A stretch of 29,420 bases of DNA from UBA9619 sp964630665 (GTDB lineage Bacteria > Pseudomonadota > Gammaproteobacteria > Arenicellales > UBA868): assembly GCA_964630665.1 (NCBI GenBank), contig CAZVVN010000038.1, positions 1 to 29,420 on the forward strand, in the 5' to 3' direction. The position numbers and the translations under genes were made by a program. Below, one piece after another: positions 1 to 7,902 of this stretch; position 1 is the first letter of the stretch, and each line of letters begins with the position of its first letter. The notes under the pieces are model-generated. The model did no database searches, was not told the origin of the DNA, and saw only the letters and a program-made list of their open reading frames with translations.

Positions 1-234
1 ACAATATTCAACGAAACTGCTCTCATCAAACTGTTTGGGGTCAACGACTGCTGAGTTGATATTCGTGAATATCTTGAATTCCCTGGAACAACGAATATCG
101 TAACCATAGCTCGAGGTCCCATAGGAAATAATCCGTTCCGAACCGGAACTTGAAATCTGCGTTGGTTCGAACGGCTCTATCATCTGGTGCTCCAGCGCCA
201 TCCGTCGAATCCAGTTGTCTGATTTTATGGACAC
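1..234 (-). CDS. dcd: dCTP deaminase, 5' part only (runs off the left edge)
   Basis: Dcd deaminates dCTP to dUTP, feeding dTMP synthesis in the cytoplasm. Reading the minus strand from a GTG at 232-234 gives 78 residues beginning MSIKSDNWIRRMALEHQMIE and continuing with ISYGTSSYGYDIRC, then FTNINSAVVDPKQFDE. These match the N-terminus of the long, Pseudomonas-type Dcd. The rest of the roughly 188-residue protein, with the catalytic and nucleotide-binding residues, lies outside the window. It starts 21 bases after the apbC stop on the same strand, so the two are probably co-transcribed. The start is GTG; an ATG further in (17 codons later) would remove conserved residues. A different reading frame covers the same DNA with a longer spurious ORF, so the gene is easy to miss. 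Confidence 0.9.
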   Translation of the reverse strand, partial: MSIKSDNWIRRMALEHQMIEPFEPTQISSSGSERIISYGTSSYGYDIRCSREFKIFTNINSAVVDPKQFDESSFVEYC

Positions 235-255
235 CCGAGTTCAAGACCCACCACG

Positions 256-1347
256 TTAGTTGTTCTGGATGACAATCGATGGGAAAACGTCACTGTAATC
301 CCGCTTGCGGGCTGCCAGGCGCCCGGCAGCTTGCCGGGCAATATCCCGGTAGGCTTGGGCTAAGCAACCGTCAGGGTCAGCGACCACTGTCGGGCGCCCC
401 CCATCGACATCAGCACGGATCCGCCCATCAAGTGGAATCTCACCCAGATGATCAATGCCATATTCCAGGGCTATCGTTTTACCGCCCCCTTCACCAAAGA
501 TATGTTCTTCGTGACCACAATTGCTGCAGATATGTGTACTCATGTTGTCAACGATGCCCAGTACTGGAATTTCAACCTTTTCGAACATTTTGATCGCCTT
601 GCGAACATCCAGCAACGCAATATCCTGTGGTGTTGTGACAATCACCGCACCAGAGACCGGAACCTTCTGAGCCAGTGTAAGCTGGGTATCACCGGTTCCA
701 GGTGGCAGGTCAATAATCAGGTAATCCAGGTCACGCCAGCATGTATCCTGTAACAACTGTTCCAGTGCCTGGGTAACCATTGGGCCCCGCCAGATCATCG
801 GAGTATCTTCATCTATCAAGAACCCGATGGACATCGCCTGCAGGTGATAGCTGTTCAAGGGTTCCAGGCTTTTGCCGTCCTTGGATTCAGGCCTGCCTTT
901 GATCCCCAACATACGAGGCTGGCTCGGCCCATAGATGTCTGCATCAAGCAGACCTACACTGGCCCCCTCAGCAGACAGGGCCAGGGCAAGATTGACCGAC
1001 AGAGTTGATTTGCCAACCCCCCCTTTTCCTGAGGCAACAGCAATCATGTTGCGCACACCCTTGATCGGTGTTACGCCTTTTTGAACCTCATGGGCCACCA
1101 CTTTAGTCTTTATAGACACCTCGACTGACTCCACTCCAGCCTGTGCCAGAATGGCTTCTGTAACCTGTTCCCTCAACTGCTCATGCCAGCCGCGGGCAGG
1201 ATAACCGAGTGTCACACCGACCGAAACCGCCATGTCGCTGATTTCAATATCCGCGATCGAGCCCTCATCAACCAGACTCATGGTGGTGTGCGGGTCAACG
1301 ATCGTACTCAGTGCCTTTTCTATGTTTTCTCTTGATAGCGAAGTCAT
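256..1347 (-). CDS. apbC: Mrp/ApbC family Fe-S cluster carrier ATPase
   Basis: This is a 363-residue P-loop NTPase of the Mrp/NBP35 family, which binds a labile Fe-S cluster and passes it to apo-proteins in the cytosol. An N-terminal MIP18/DUF59 domain (about residues 5-85) precedes a deviant Walker A, GKGGVGKS, at 107-114. The Switch/Walker B region contains DLPPGTGD, and CSNCGHEEHIFG supplies the CxxC that holds the cluster at the dimer interface. I place the start at the ATG at 1345-1347 because the family begins at about MTSLSRENIEKAL; an in-frame ATG 20 codons upstream adds residues without family similarity. It is divergent from metG, as in many gammaproteobacteria, and is followed by dcd. 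Confidence 0.93.
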   Translation of the reverse strand: MTSLSRENIEKALSTIVDPHTTMSLVDEGSIADIEISDMAVSVGVTLGYPARGWHEQLREQVTEAILAQAGVESVEVSIKTKVVAHEVQKGVTPIKGVRNMIAVASGKGGVGKSTLSVNLALALSAEGASVGLLDADIYGPSQPRMLGIKGRPESKDGKSLEPLNSYHLQAMSIGFLIDEDTPMIWRGPMVTQALEQLLQDTCWRDLDYLIIDLPPGTGDTQLTLAQKVPVSGAVIVTTPQDIALLDVRKAIKMFEKVEIPVLGIVDNMSTHICSNCGHEEHIFGEGGGKTIALEYGIDHLGEIPLDGRIRADVDGGRPTVVADPDGCLAQAYRDIARQAAGRLAARKRDYSDVFPSIVIQNN

Positions 1348-1565
1348 CGTCTGCTGCCTGGCCAGATAAACTGGCTGTCCATAACCTAGAAACAGGAGGG
1401 CATACACCCCGGGAAAGCCGGCAATGCTAACACAGGGTCGGCAGGACGGATCCTTCGGCTAGAATATCTCTCTCAGATTGACAGGTTTAGGCGGGCGTCT
1501 TCAGGATCTGCGACGGACCACCGCTACGACTCAAAGAATCACGCGACTTCCAAGCAGATGGCACA

Positions 1566-3599
1566 ATGACATTGCCCAAGAAAAAAATGCTGGTCACCAG
1601 CGCCCTGCCTTACGCTAATGGCCCGATCCACCTTGGCCACATCCTTGAGGTTATCCAGGCGGACATCTGGTGCCGTTTTCAGAGAATTCTAGGCCATGAT
1701 GTGCACTACGTCTGTGCCGATGACGCGCACGGCACACCGATCATGCTGAAGGCTCGATCGGAAGATATCACCCCCGAGTCGTTGATCACATCGACTCTGG
1801 TCGAGCACAAAAAAGACTTTGCCGGCTTTCAAATTGGATTCGATTACTACCACACGACCCATTCGGACGAAAATCGATACTTTTCTGAGACCATCTACAA
1901 CCGACTGAATGACTCTGGGCACATCAGCACCAAGGTGATTACGCAGGCCTATGATCCGGAAGCGTCAATGTTCCTGCCGGATCGATTCATACGCGGCGAG
2001 TGCCCGCGATGTGGGGCTGCGGATCAGTTCGGTGACAACTGCGAAGCCTGCGGCTCCACCTATTCCCCAGGCGAGCTGAAAAATCCGGTTTCGACTATTT
2101 CAGGAGCCGTTCCCATCGAGCGGGAATCCGAACACCAGTTCTTCAGGTTGGCGGACTTCGAATCGATGCTTCAGGGTTGGACCAGTTCAGGCCGACTGCA
2201 ACCTGAAGTGGTGAACAAACTGGCGGAATGGTTCGAATCCGGCCTCCGCGAATGGGATATTTCCCGTGATGCACCCTACTTTGGTTTTGAAATTCCCGGC
2301 CTCACCGGCAAGTACTTTTATGTCTGGCTTGATGCCCCTATTGGCTATATGGCGAGCTTTCGCGCGTTGTGTACGGAAACCGGACTTGATTTCGATGAGT
2401 ACTGGTCCCCGGACTCAGAAGCTGAGTTGTATCACTTTATCGGCAAAGACATTGTTTACTTCCATGTGCTGTTCTGGCCGGCCCTTCTGTATGGCGCTAG
2501 TTTCCGTACGCCGACGGCAGTATTTGTACATGGTTTTGTGACAGTGGATGGCGAGAAAATGTCCAAATCCAGGGGCACTTACATTACTGCCCAGACCTAT
2601 CTGCAACACCTGAATCCAGAGTATCTGCGTTATTACTACGCCGCCAAGTTGAACAACCGGGTCGAAGATATCGACCTGAATCTTGATGATTTTATCCAGC
2701 GAGTAAACTCCGACCTGGTCGGGAAAGTGGTCAACATCGCAGCCCGCTGTGCCGGCTTTATCAACAAGCAATTCGAAGACCGGATCGGTAACGAGCTTGA
2801 CGATCCAGCAATGTACCAACGGTTCGTTGAAGCCGGAGATTCGATTGCAACTGCTTACCAGAATCGCGAGTTCAGTCGGGCGATGCGTGAAGTCATGACC
2901 CTTGCGGATGAGGCTAACCAGTACATCAACGCCCGGCAGCCCTGGATCGTCGCGAGACAGGAAAACGGTGAGGCCGAACTTCAGGCGATCTGTACTCAGG
3001 GGATTAATCTGTTCCGTATCCTGCTGACCTGGTTAAGTCCCGTTCTACCGGTCGTTGCAGGACAGGCCAGTCAGTTTCTGAACTGCCAACTGAACACCCC
3101 TGGTGCCTGGAAGGCTTTGGACCAACCTTTGCTAGGTCACTCGATTCGCCCATACACCCACCTTCTCAGCCGAATTGATCGCAAGGACGTAGAGCAGATG
3201 ATTTCCGACTCCATTGAAGCCGATACAACAGACGTACCGGGCCATCTGAAGGATGAACCGCTTGGTCCCGAAATCACCATCGAGGACTTTTCCAAGATCG
3301 ACCTGAGGGTGGCCCAGGTCGTCGAGGCCAATCTCGTTGACGGTGCGGATAAACTGCTTCGCCTGACGCTTGATCTCGGTGGTGAAACGCGTAACGTATT
3401 TGCCGGTATTAAGTCAGACTATGAGCCTTCAGCCTTGATTGGGAAAAACGTCATCATGGTCGCCAATCTTGCCTCGCGAAAGATGCGTTTTGGAGAATCG
3501 GAAGGCATGATCCTAGCCGCGTCCGGTAGCGACGACAGCAACGGGATATTCGTGATCCAACCCAACGAGGGAGCCGAACCCGGTATGCGCGTGCGTTGA
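1566..3599 (+). CDS. metG: Methionyl-tRNA synthetase
   Basis: MetG charges tRNA-Met and initiator tRNA with methionine. The 677-residue protein has the usual length for the long, dimeric class. The class I signature HLGH is at residues 22-25 and KMSKS at 331-335. A zinc knuckle made by Cys146, Cys149, Cys159 and Cys162 lies in the connective peptide insertion. The anticodon-binding helical domain follows the catalytic core, and a C-terminal OB-fold tRNA-binding domain runs from about 570 to the end (IEDFSKIDLRVAQV). The ATG start agrees with the family start; the ribosome binding site is weak. It is divergent from apbC and is followed by the rsxB-like gene and nth on the same strand. Confidence 0.97.
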   Translation: MTLPKKKMLVTSALPYANGPIHLGHILEVIQADIWCRFQRILGHDVHYVCADDAHGTPIMLKARSEDITPESLITSTLVEHKKDFAGFQIGFDYYHTTHSDENRYFSETIYNRLNDSGHISTKVITQAYDPEASMFLPDRFIRGECPRCGAADQFGDNCEACGSTYSPGELKNPVSTISGAVPIERESEHQFFRLADFESMLQGWTSSGRLQPEVVNKLAEWFESGLREWDISRDAPYFGFEIPGLTGKYFYVWLDAPIGYMASFRALCTETGLDFDEYWSPDSEAELYHFIGKDIVYFHVLFWPALLYGASFRTPTAVFVHGFVTVDGEKMSKSRGTYITAQTYLQHLNPEYLRYYYAAKLNNRVEDIDLNLDDFIQRVNSDLVGKVVNIAARCAGFINKQFEDRIGNELDDPAMYQRFVEAGDSIATAYQNREFSRAMREVMTLADEANQYINARQPWIVARQENGEAELQAICTQGINLFRILLTWLSPVLPVVAGQASQFLNCQLNTPGAWKALDQPLLGHSIRPYTHLLSRIDRKDVEQMISDSIEADTTDVPGHLKDEPLGPEITIEDFSKIDLRVAQVVEANLVDGADKLLRLTLDLGGETRNVFAGIKSDYEPSALIGKNVIMVANLASRKMRFGESEGMILAASGSDDSNGIFVIQPNEGAEPGMRVR

Positions 3600-3672
3600 C
3601 TGCCATTGAACAATTCCTTGGTCTTTCGGGGTCTCCGTCCCCAGACAGCTGGGCGGATTTCCCGATGACCTG

Positions 3673-4323
3673 GTGCACCAGAGCATGACCTCTCCAGTGA
3701 GCCCGTTTCAGATCGACCAGTGCCTTCCCCAGATTCAGTGCCGCCAGTGCGGCCTGCCCAGTTGCTACGACTATGCTAAAGCAATCTCCAGGGGCGAAAG
3801 CTTGATCAATCGCTGCCCCCCTGGGGGTGACATCACGATCAAAGCCCTGTCACATCTCACCGCTAACACGATAATTCCCTTGGATACAGAATGTGGTGTG
3901 CCGCGCAAGCGAACCACCGCCATGATCGCCGAAGATCATTGTATTGGCTGCACGCTCTGTATCCAGGCGTGCCCCGTCGATGCGATCTGTGGCACCGCCA
4001 AACGGATGCACACTGTCATCACTGCTGAGTGCACTGGCTGCGAACTCTGTGTAGAACCCTGCCCTGTCGACTGTATAGAACTGTTGTCTTGTACTGAACA
4101 AGCCGTTGGCGAGCCTAGTCCGTGGGCGGGTTATTCGGCACGGGACGTCGAACGAGCCAGGCAGCGCACTCGGGCAAGAAACCAGCGGCTTTGCCAGACC
4201 TCAAGCGACTCCCAACGGCCGTTGCCAGCCAATCGTGAACACCTGCGCCAGGGCATCCGGGAAAGCGTCAAGCGGGTCAGGGACCGGCGAAACAGCGTAC
4301 CTTCTAGGAACCCCACCGGTTGA
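3673..4323 (+). CDS. rsxB: Orphan RnfB/RsxB-like double [4Fe-4S] ferredoxin, no membrane anchor
   Basis: The protein (216 residues) matches the iron-sulfur part of RnfB/RsxB, the electron-input subunit of the membrane Rnf/Rsx complex. Near the N-terminus a CxxCxxxxC cluster motif (CRQCGLPSC) with a later Cys in NRCPPGG is the Rnf-type [4Fe-4S] domain. Two ferredoxin motifs follow, CIGCTLCIQACP and CTGCELCVEPCP. The hydrophobic N-terminal helix of true RnfB is missing, and upstream in-frame codons back to the stop at 3607 do not encode one. The last 60 or so residues are Arg-rich and do not resemble a known domain. The GTG at 3673 or the ATG at 3685 could be the start; neither has a clear ribosome binding site. 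No rnfA, C, D, G or E is present here. A soluble ferredoxin role is inferred. Confidence 0.85.
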   Translation: MHQSMTSPVSPFQIDQCLPQIQCRQCGLPSCYDYAKAISRGESLINRCPPGGDITIKALSHLTANTIIPLDTECGVPRKRTTAMIAEDHCIGCTLCIQACPVDAICGTAKRMHTVITAECTGCELCVEPCPVDCIELLSCTEQAVGEPSPWAGYSARDVERARQRTRARNQRLCQTSSDSQRPLPANREHLRQGIRESVKRVRDRRNSVPSRNPTG

Positions 4324-4345
4324 CCGCTCTTCAGACCATAGGCCG

Positions 4346-4990
4346 ATGAATCCAACCACGCGGGAAGAGTTATTCCGACGGCTGTCAAGGGTCATCGAGG
4401 AACCCACGACCGAACTCAAATACCGTTCGCACTTTGAACTGCTGGTTGCCGTCATCCTGTCTGCCCAGGCCACCGACATATCCGTAAACAAAGCCACCCG
4501 TGCTCTTTACCGAGAAGCCAGAACGCCACAGGCGGTACTCGATATGGGTGCTGGTCGGCTCAAGCGGCATATTCGAACTATTGGACTGTTCAATACCAAG
4601 GCGGCAAATATCCTAAAGACCTGCCGGATACTCATTGAAAAACACAACAGCCGGGTACCCTCGGAGCGAGAGGCTCTTGAAGCTCTCCCTGGAGTGGGTC
4701 GGAAAACAGCGAACGTCATCCTGAACACAGCTTTTGGGCAACCCACCATCGCCGTAGATACTCACATTTTCAGGGTTTCTAACCGAACCGGCCTGGCCCC
4801 TGGCAAAAACGCATTACAGGTCGAGAAGAAACTCCTGCGAGTCACCCCGGAACGTTTTCTCAAGACTGCACACCACCTGCTCATCCTTCATGGTCGCTAC
4901 ACCTGCATTGCGCGCGTACCACAGTGTCATGAATGCGCTATCAATGATCTTTGTGACTATCGAGGGAAAACATCTGATCCCGCGGAATAA
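4346..4990 (+). CDS. nth: Endonuclease III (DNA glycosylase/AP lyase)
   Basis: Nth removes oxidised pyrimidines from DNA and cleaves the abasic site by beta-elimination, in base excision repair. The 214-residue protein has the helix-hairpin-helix LPGVGRKTANV, where Lys is the catalytic nucleophile, followed by the catalytic Asp in AVDTHIFRV. Four cysteines spaced CX6CX2CX5C near the C-terminus (CIARVPQCHECAINDLC) hold the [4Fe-4S] cluster. The ATG at 4346 gives the family N-terminus and lies 22 bases after the rsxB-like gene; a longer in-frame reading beginning at 4106 would overlap that gene and has no family support upstream. Nth next to rnf genes is the classical gammaproteobacterial arrangement. 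It converges on rlmB with 23 bases between. Confidence 0.96.
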   Translation: MNPTTREELFRRLSRVIEEPTTELKYRSHFELLVAVILSAQATDISVNKATRALYREARTPQAVLDMGAGRLKRHIRTIGLFNTKAANILKTCRILIEKHNSRVPSEREALEALPGVGRKTANVILNTAFGQPTIAVDTHIFRVSNRTGLAPGKNALQVEKKLLRVTPERFLKTAHHLLILHGRYTCIARVPQCHECAINDLCDYRGKTSDPAE

Positions 4991-5013
4991 CCCTAAATTC
5001 GCCTTTGGCAAGA

Positions 5014-5781
5014 CTAGGAGCCAGCCAGGCCTGGCTGATCTGCTGCTCGTTGACGCAGCGCTTCGAAGAGCACAATGCCCGTCGCAACTGAAACATTCAG
5101 GCTGCCAATCAGACCTGGCGAAGGGATGCGGGCAAACCGGTCACACTGATTTCGGGTTACCGGGCGCAAGCCAGCGTCCTCGGAACCTACGATGATCGCA
5201 ACAGGTTCGGTAAGGTCGATGTCATAAATAGCCTGGTCAGCCGATTCATCGGTACCAACGAGCCACAGGCCCCGCTTTTTGAGGGTCTGGAGTACCCGAC
5301 TCCAGTTAGATTCCTCGAACACCTGTAAATGGCTTACGCCACCAGCAGCTACTCGAACGGCTGCCGGGGTCAGGCTACAGCCTTTGTGCCGGGGGAGAAT
5401 GACGCCATGTACGGCCGCTGCGGCCGCGCTGCGCAGGCACGCACCCAGATTATGGGGATCCTGTATTGCGTCAAGGACCAGCAACAACGGTGGCTCTGGT
5501 AATGCGTCGAGACACCCCACCAGGCTCACTGTGCTCGGTGCCGCTCGCCGTGCTGACAGGACTATAACGCCTTGGTGCCGCACCCCCCCGGCCAGGTGAT
5601 CCAGTTCCTGCCGGTCAACCAGTCGGGCCGATACGCCCTTCCGCTCAGCCAACTCCAGAAGAGAAACCAGTCGGGCATCCTCACGCCGTCCATCATAGAG
5701 CAGTTGATCGGCCGAACTGTCGGACCGCAACGCATTTTCGGCCGCGTGGAAACCACAGAAAAGCCCTGTCGGTCCCGTCAT
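5014..5781 (-). CDS. rlmB: 23S rRNA (guanosine-2'-O)-methyltransferase RlmB
   Basis: RlmB methylates the ribose of a conserved guanosine in domain V of 23S rRNA (G2251 in E. coli) using S-adenosylmethionine. The 255-residue protein has an N-terminal substrate-binding domain beginning GLFCGFHAAENAL and a C-terminal SPOUT (knotted) domain. SPOUT motif 1 is DAIQDPHNLGACLRSA with its catalytic Asn and Arg, motif 2 is IVGSEDAGLRP, and motif 3 is IPSPGLIGSLNVSVATG. Motif 3 has Pro-Ser-Pro-Gly-Leu where Met and Gly commonly occur, a mild variation. It lies downstream of rnr on the same strand, as in E. coli, separated by 166 bases that contain a long inverted repeat. Confidence 0.95.
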   Translation of the reverse strand: MTGPTGLFCGFHAAENALRSDSSADQLLYDGRREDARLVSLLELAERKGVSARLVDRQELDHLAGGVRHQGVIVLSARRAAPSTVSLVGCLDALPEPPLLLVLDAIQDPHNLGACLRSAAAAAVHGVILPRHKGCSLTPAAVRVAAGGVSHLQVFEESNWSRVLQTLKKRGLWLVGTDESADQAIYDIDLTEPVAIIVGSEDAGLRPVTRNQCDRFARIPSPGLIGSLNVSVATGIVLFEALRQRAADQPGLAGS

Positions 5782-5849
5782 CGATCAGACCGTTAACTTC
5801 GTTCTACACAAAACAGTCATTTCTCAATTGACCACAAATGAAGACAGAA

Positions 5850-5908
5850 GTAAGGCATCAGCTCGAGTCCGCAAGGGGGATTGTTTCATACCCTTAACTG
5901 TGCCTTAC
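5850..5908 (-). repeat. Imperfect long inverted repeat between rnr and rlmB
   Basis: GTAAGGCA at 5850-5857 is matched by TGCCTTAC at 5901-5908. With one unpaired T the stem continues by CAG (5859-5861) against CTG (5898-5900). Inside it AAGGG (5873-5877) can pair with CCCTT (5891-5895). In minus-strand RNA this would form a two-tier hairpin after the rnr stop and about 70 bases before the rlmB start. No U-run follows, so I do not call it a terminator; RNA processing or stability is a guess. Confidence 0.4.
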
Positions 5909-5947
5909 CCGCTCGGTTGTAACCCTTGCTCCAGGTTGGATACTTTA

Positions 5948-7564
5948 TCAGTGTCGCTTTTTGGATCTCTTGTCTTTTCTTCCTGATCGAGACGGGTCCG
6001 ATTTTCTCACACCTGTTAGCGAAAAGCTGACCTGACCCGCCGAGATATCAACGCCGGCAACGACCACGCGCAAAGCATCACCTGGTCGAAATCGCTTGGC
6101 CGTTCGCTCACCTATCAGCTGCATTTTCTCGGGCTCGAATCGATAATAGTCTCTACCCAGTTGAGAGACATGAACCAACCCATCCACTGGCAGCTCGTCC
6201 AGTTCAACGAAAACACCAAACTCCGTCACACTCGTAATCATACTACTGAACTCATCTCCTATCTTGCCTCGCATATATCGCGCTTTGAGCTGAGCGGTCA
6301 CCTCGCGAACGGCATCTTCACTCTGGCGCTCCGTCATTGAACACCGTTCGGCGATATCGCCAAGCAACCCGTCCGGCTGATCATACAAGGCGCCGCCTTC
6401 CCACTGGTGAATGGCCTTGAGAAGTCTGTGCACGATCAGATCAGGATATCGTCTTATCGGCGAGGTGAAGTGTGTGTAAAGCGAGAACCCCAGGGCAAAG
6501 TGGCCGCCTGGGCTTGAAACGTAACAGGCCTGCTTAAGGCTGCGCAGTAGAAGCATCTGAACCCACTTGTCCTGGCCAATCTTCTTTCGGGCACCATCCA
6601 GAGCACTCTGCATATCCTTTACCGACGGATGCTGCCTCCCTGGGAGCTTCAAGCCGACCACACCGAGTGCACCCCGCAAGTGACTGACATCTTCCGCTGA
6701 AGGGGCATCGTGTACCCGATAGATCGCCTCCCCCAGCGCTTGAAGGGAGCGCGCCGCACAAACGTTTGCCGCCAGCATGCACTCCTCGATCAATTTTGTT
6801 GCAGGATTTCGCTCTCTTATCGAGATTGACTTGACATTACCTTGGCCTGAAAGATCGATCGATGCCTCCGAAAAGTTAAATTCGATCGTACCTTGCCGGT
6901 CGCGGAAGGCTCTCAGCGTCACTGCAATATCGGCGAGATCGTCCACAGCCTTCCTGACTTTTTCTGACCAGTTCGGGGGTGCCGCCTGCTGGACCGAGGC
7001 CAGGTAGCTCCCGACCTCCTCATAAGTCAGGCGGGCATGGGATCGCATCATTCCGCGCTCGAACCGCCAGCCCCTGACTTCTCCCTCGCGTGAAACATCG
7101 ATGACCGCAATCAACGCCAGGCGGTGTTTTCCCGGGAGAAGAGAGCACAGATCATTAGACAGGCTTTCCGGCAACATGGGTATGACCCGGTCCGGAAAAT
7201 AGACAGACGTGCCTCTTTCAGACGCAGCCTGATCCAGCAATGAGCCGATCCGCACATAATGACTGACATCAGCAATCGCTACCCACAGGGTCCAGCCATC
7301 CCGCTCCTCACGCGCAGCTACCGCATCGTCGAAATCCATCGCGTCCGCACCATCGATCGTCACCAAAGGCAGTTCGCTCAGATCTAGTCGACCTTCTCGC
7401 CTGAACACGGCTTGTACGTCCTCATTCCCGGCCAACTCGGCGACCATGCCGTCTGGCCATTCAGATTCAAGGCCATGTTTTACAATTGCGACATCGGTCT
7501 CCGTAAGCAAAGGAGAAGTCGACTTCTTTTCCTCTATGTTTTTCACTTGTTTTGTCTTTACCAT
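5948..7564 (-). CDS. rnr: RNase R-type 3'-5' exoribonuclease lacking the N-terminal cold-shock domains
   Basis: The protein (538 residues from the ATG at 7562-7564, 544 from a TTG at 7580-7582) aligns with RNase R from its RNB catalytic domain onward. RNase R degrades structured RNA from the 3' end. The active-site acidic cluster TIDGADAMDFDDA gives Asp71, Asp77, Asp79 and Asp80. HFTSPIRRYPDL is the conserved RNB motif, and an S1 domain (SVTEFGVFVELDELPVDGLVHVS) precedes a Lys/Arg-rich tail, all in RNase R order. Full-length RNase R is about 730-830 residues. Here the two N-terminal cold-shock domains (about 200 residues) are absent, and the sequence upstream of the start is a stop-bounded stretch with no trace of them before tRNA-Leu. 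It sits between purA and rlmB as in E. coli. Start choice is uncertain; neither candidate has a strong ribosome binding site. Confidence 0.88.
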   Translation of the reverse strand: MVKTKQVKNIEEKKSTSPLLTETDVAIVKHGLESEWPDGMVAELAGNEDVQAVFRREGRLDLSELPLVTIDGADAMDFDDAVAAREERDGWTLWVAIADVSHYVRIGSLLDQAASERGTSVYFPDRVIPMLPESLSNDLCSLLPGKHRLALIAVIDVSREGEVRGWRFERGMMRSHARLTYEEVGSYLASVQQAAPPNWSEKVRKAVDDLADIAVTLRAFRDRQGTIEFNFSEASIDLSGQGNVKSISIRERNPATKLIEECMLAANVCAARSLQALGEAIYRVHDAPSAEDVSHLRGALGVVGLKLPGRQHPSVKDMQSALDGARKKIGQDKWVQMLLLRSLKQACYVSSPGGHFALGFSLYTHFTSPIRRYPDLIVHRLLKAIHQWEGGALYDQPDGLLGDIAERCSMTERQSEDAVREVTAQLKARYMRGKIGDEFSSMITSVTEFGVFVELDELPVDGLVHVSQLGRDYYRFEPEKMQLIGERTAKRFRPGDALRVVVAGVDISAGQVSFSLTGVRKSDPSRSGRKDKRSKKRH

Positions 7565-7716
7565 TTTCGTTGTTCTGGCCAATATGGCCTGTGATATTTT
7601 TCGATTTCCGAGACAAATGCCCTGTCCAGCAGGCAGGTATTTCCCTAATTGAGTGTTGCACCTGCGCGCGGTTCAGGCCTTGATTGCCGGTTAGCCCCGC
7701 CGATCCGATAGGTGGT

Positions 7717-7745
7717 TTGACAACCCTTTGGACGCGCGTTATGGT
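7717..7745 (+). promoter_or_regulatory. Probable sigma70 promoter of tRNA-Leu
   Basis: A perfect -35 hexamer TTGACA at 7717-7722 is followed after 17 bases by TATGGT at 7740-7745. The next bases, TCGCGCCC, are a GC-rich discriminator of the kind found at growth-rate-controlled stable RNA promoters. Transcription would begin near 7752, giving a leader of about 65 bases before the tRNA. Confidence 0.65.
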
Positions 7746-7763
7746 TCGCGCCCTCAGTCTACC

Positions 7764-7791
7764 GCCGGGCATGCTTCTGACTCTGCCCGGC
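7764..7791 (+). other. GC-rich hairpin in the tRNA-Leu precursor leader
   Basis: GCCGGGCA at 7764-7771 and TGCCCGGC at 7784-7791 form a perfect 8-bp stem with a 12-base loop. It lies between the predicted tRNA promoter and the mature 5' end at 7816. No T-run follows on either strand, so a simple intrinsic terminator is unlikely; a processing or attenuation role is inference. Confidence 0.4.
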
Positions 7792-7815
7792 TAGGTTTCC
7801 AACGTTGAACATCGT

Positions 7816-7902
7816 GCCGAGGTGGCGGAATTGGTAGACGCGCTAGCTTCAGGTGCTAGTGGGGGCAACCCCGTGGAGGTTCAAGTCCTCTCCTCGGTAC
7901 CA
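7816..7902 (+). tRNA. tRNA-Leu (anticodon CAG)
   Basis: The 87-base gene folds as a class II tRNA. The acceptor stem GCCGAGG pairs with CCTCGGT (a G-U at the first pair), followed by A and an encoded CCA. The D arm contains the conserved AATTGGTAGA. The anticodon stem CTAGC/GCTAG encloses the loop TTCAGGT, so the anticodon is CAG, reading the leucine codon CUG. A long variable arm (GGGGGCAACCCC region) and the T arm GGTTCAAGTCC complete the structure. It lies on the plus strand between purA and rnr, which are both on the minus strand, and faces the 3' end of purA with 29 bases between. Confidence 0.97.

Noticed and set aside
41..244. A 67-residue minus-strand open reading frame
   Set aside because: It overlaps the dcd coding frame, which has clear family similarity, and its own product resembles nothing known.
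1478..1506. TTGACA at 1478-1483 upstream of metG
   Set aside because: No acceptable -10 lies at 16-18 bases, so I do not call a metG promoter.
4106..4345. An N-terminal extension of Nth by 80 residues
   Set aside because: It overlaps the rsxB-like gene in another frame and the family begins at the ATG at 4346.
5830..5895. A 21-codon minus-strand reading frame (MKQSPLRTRADALLLSSFVVN) before rlmB
   Set aside because: It has no proper ribosome binding site spacing and lies on the inverted repeat; nothing supports translation.
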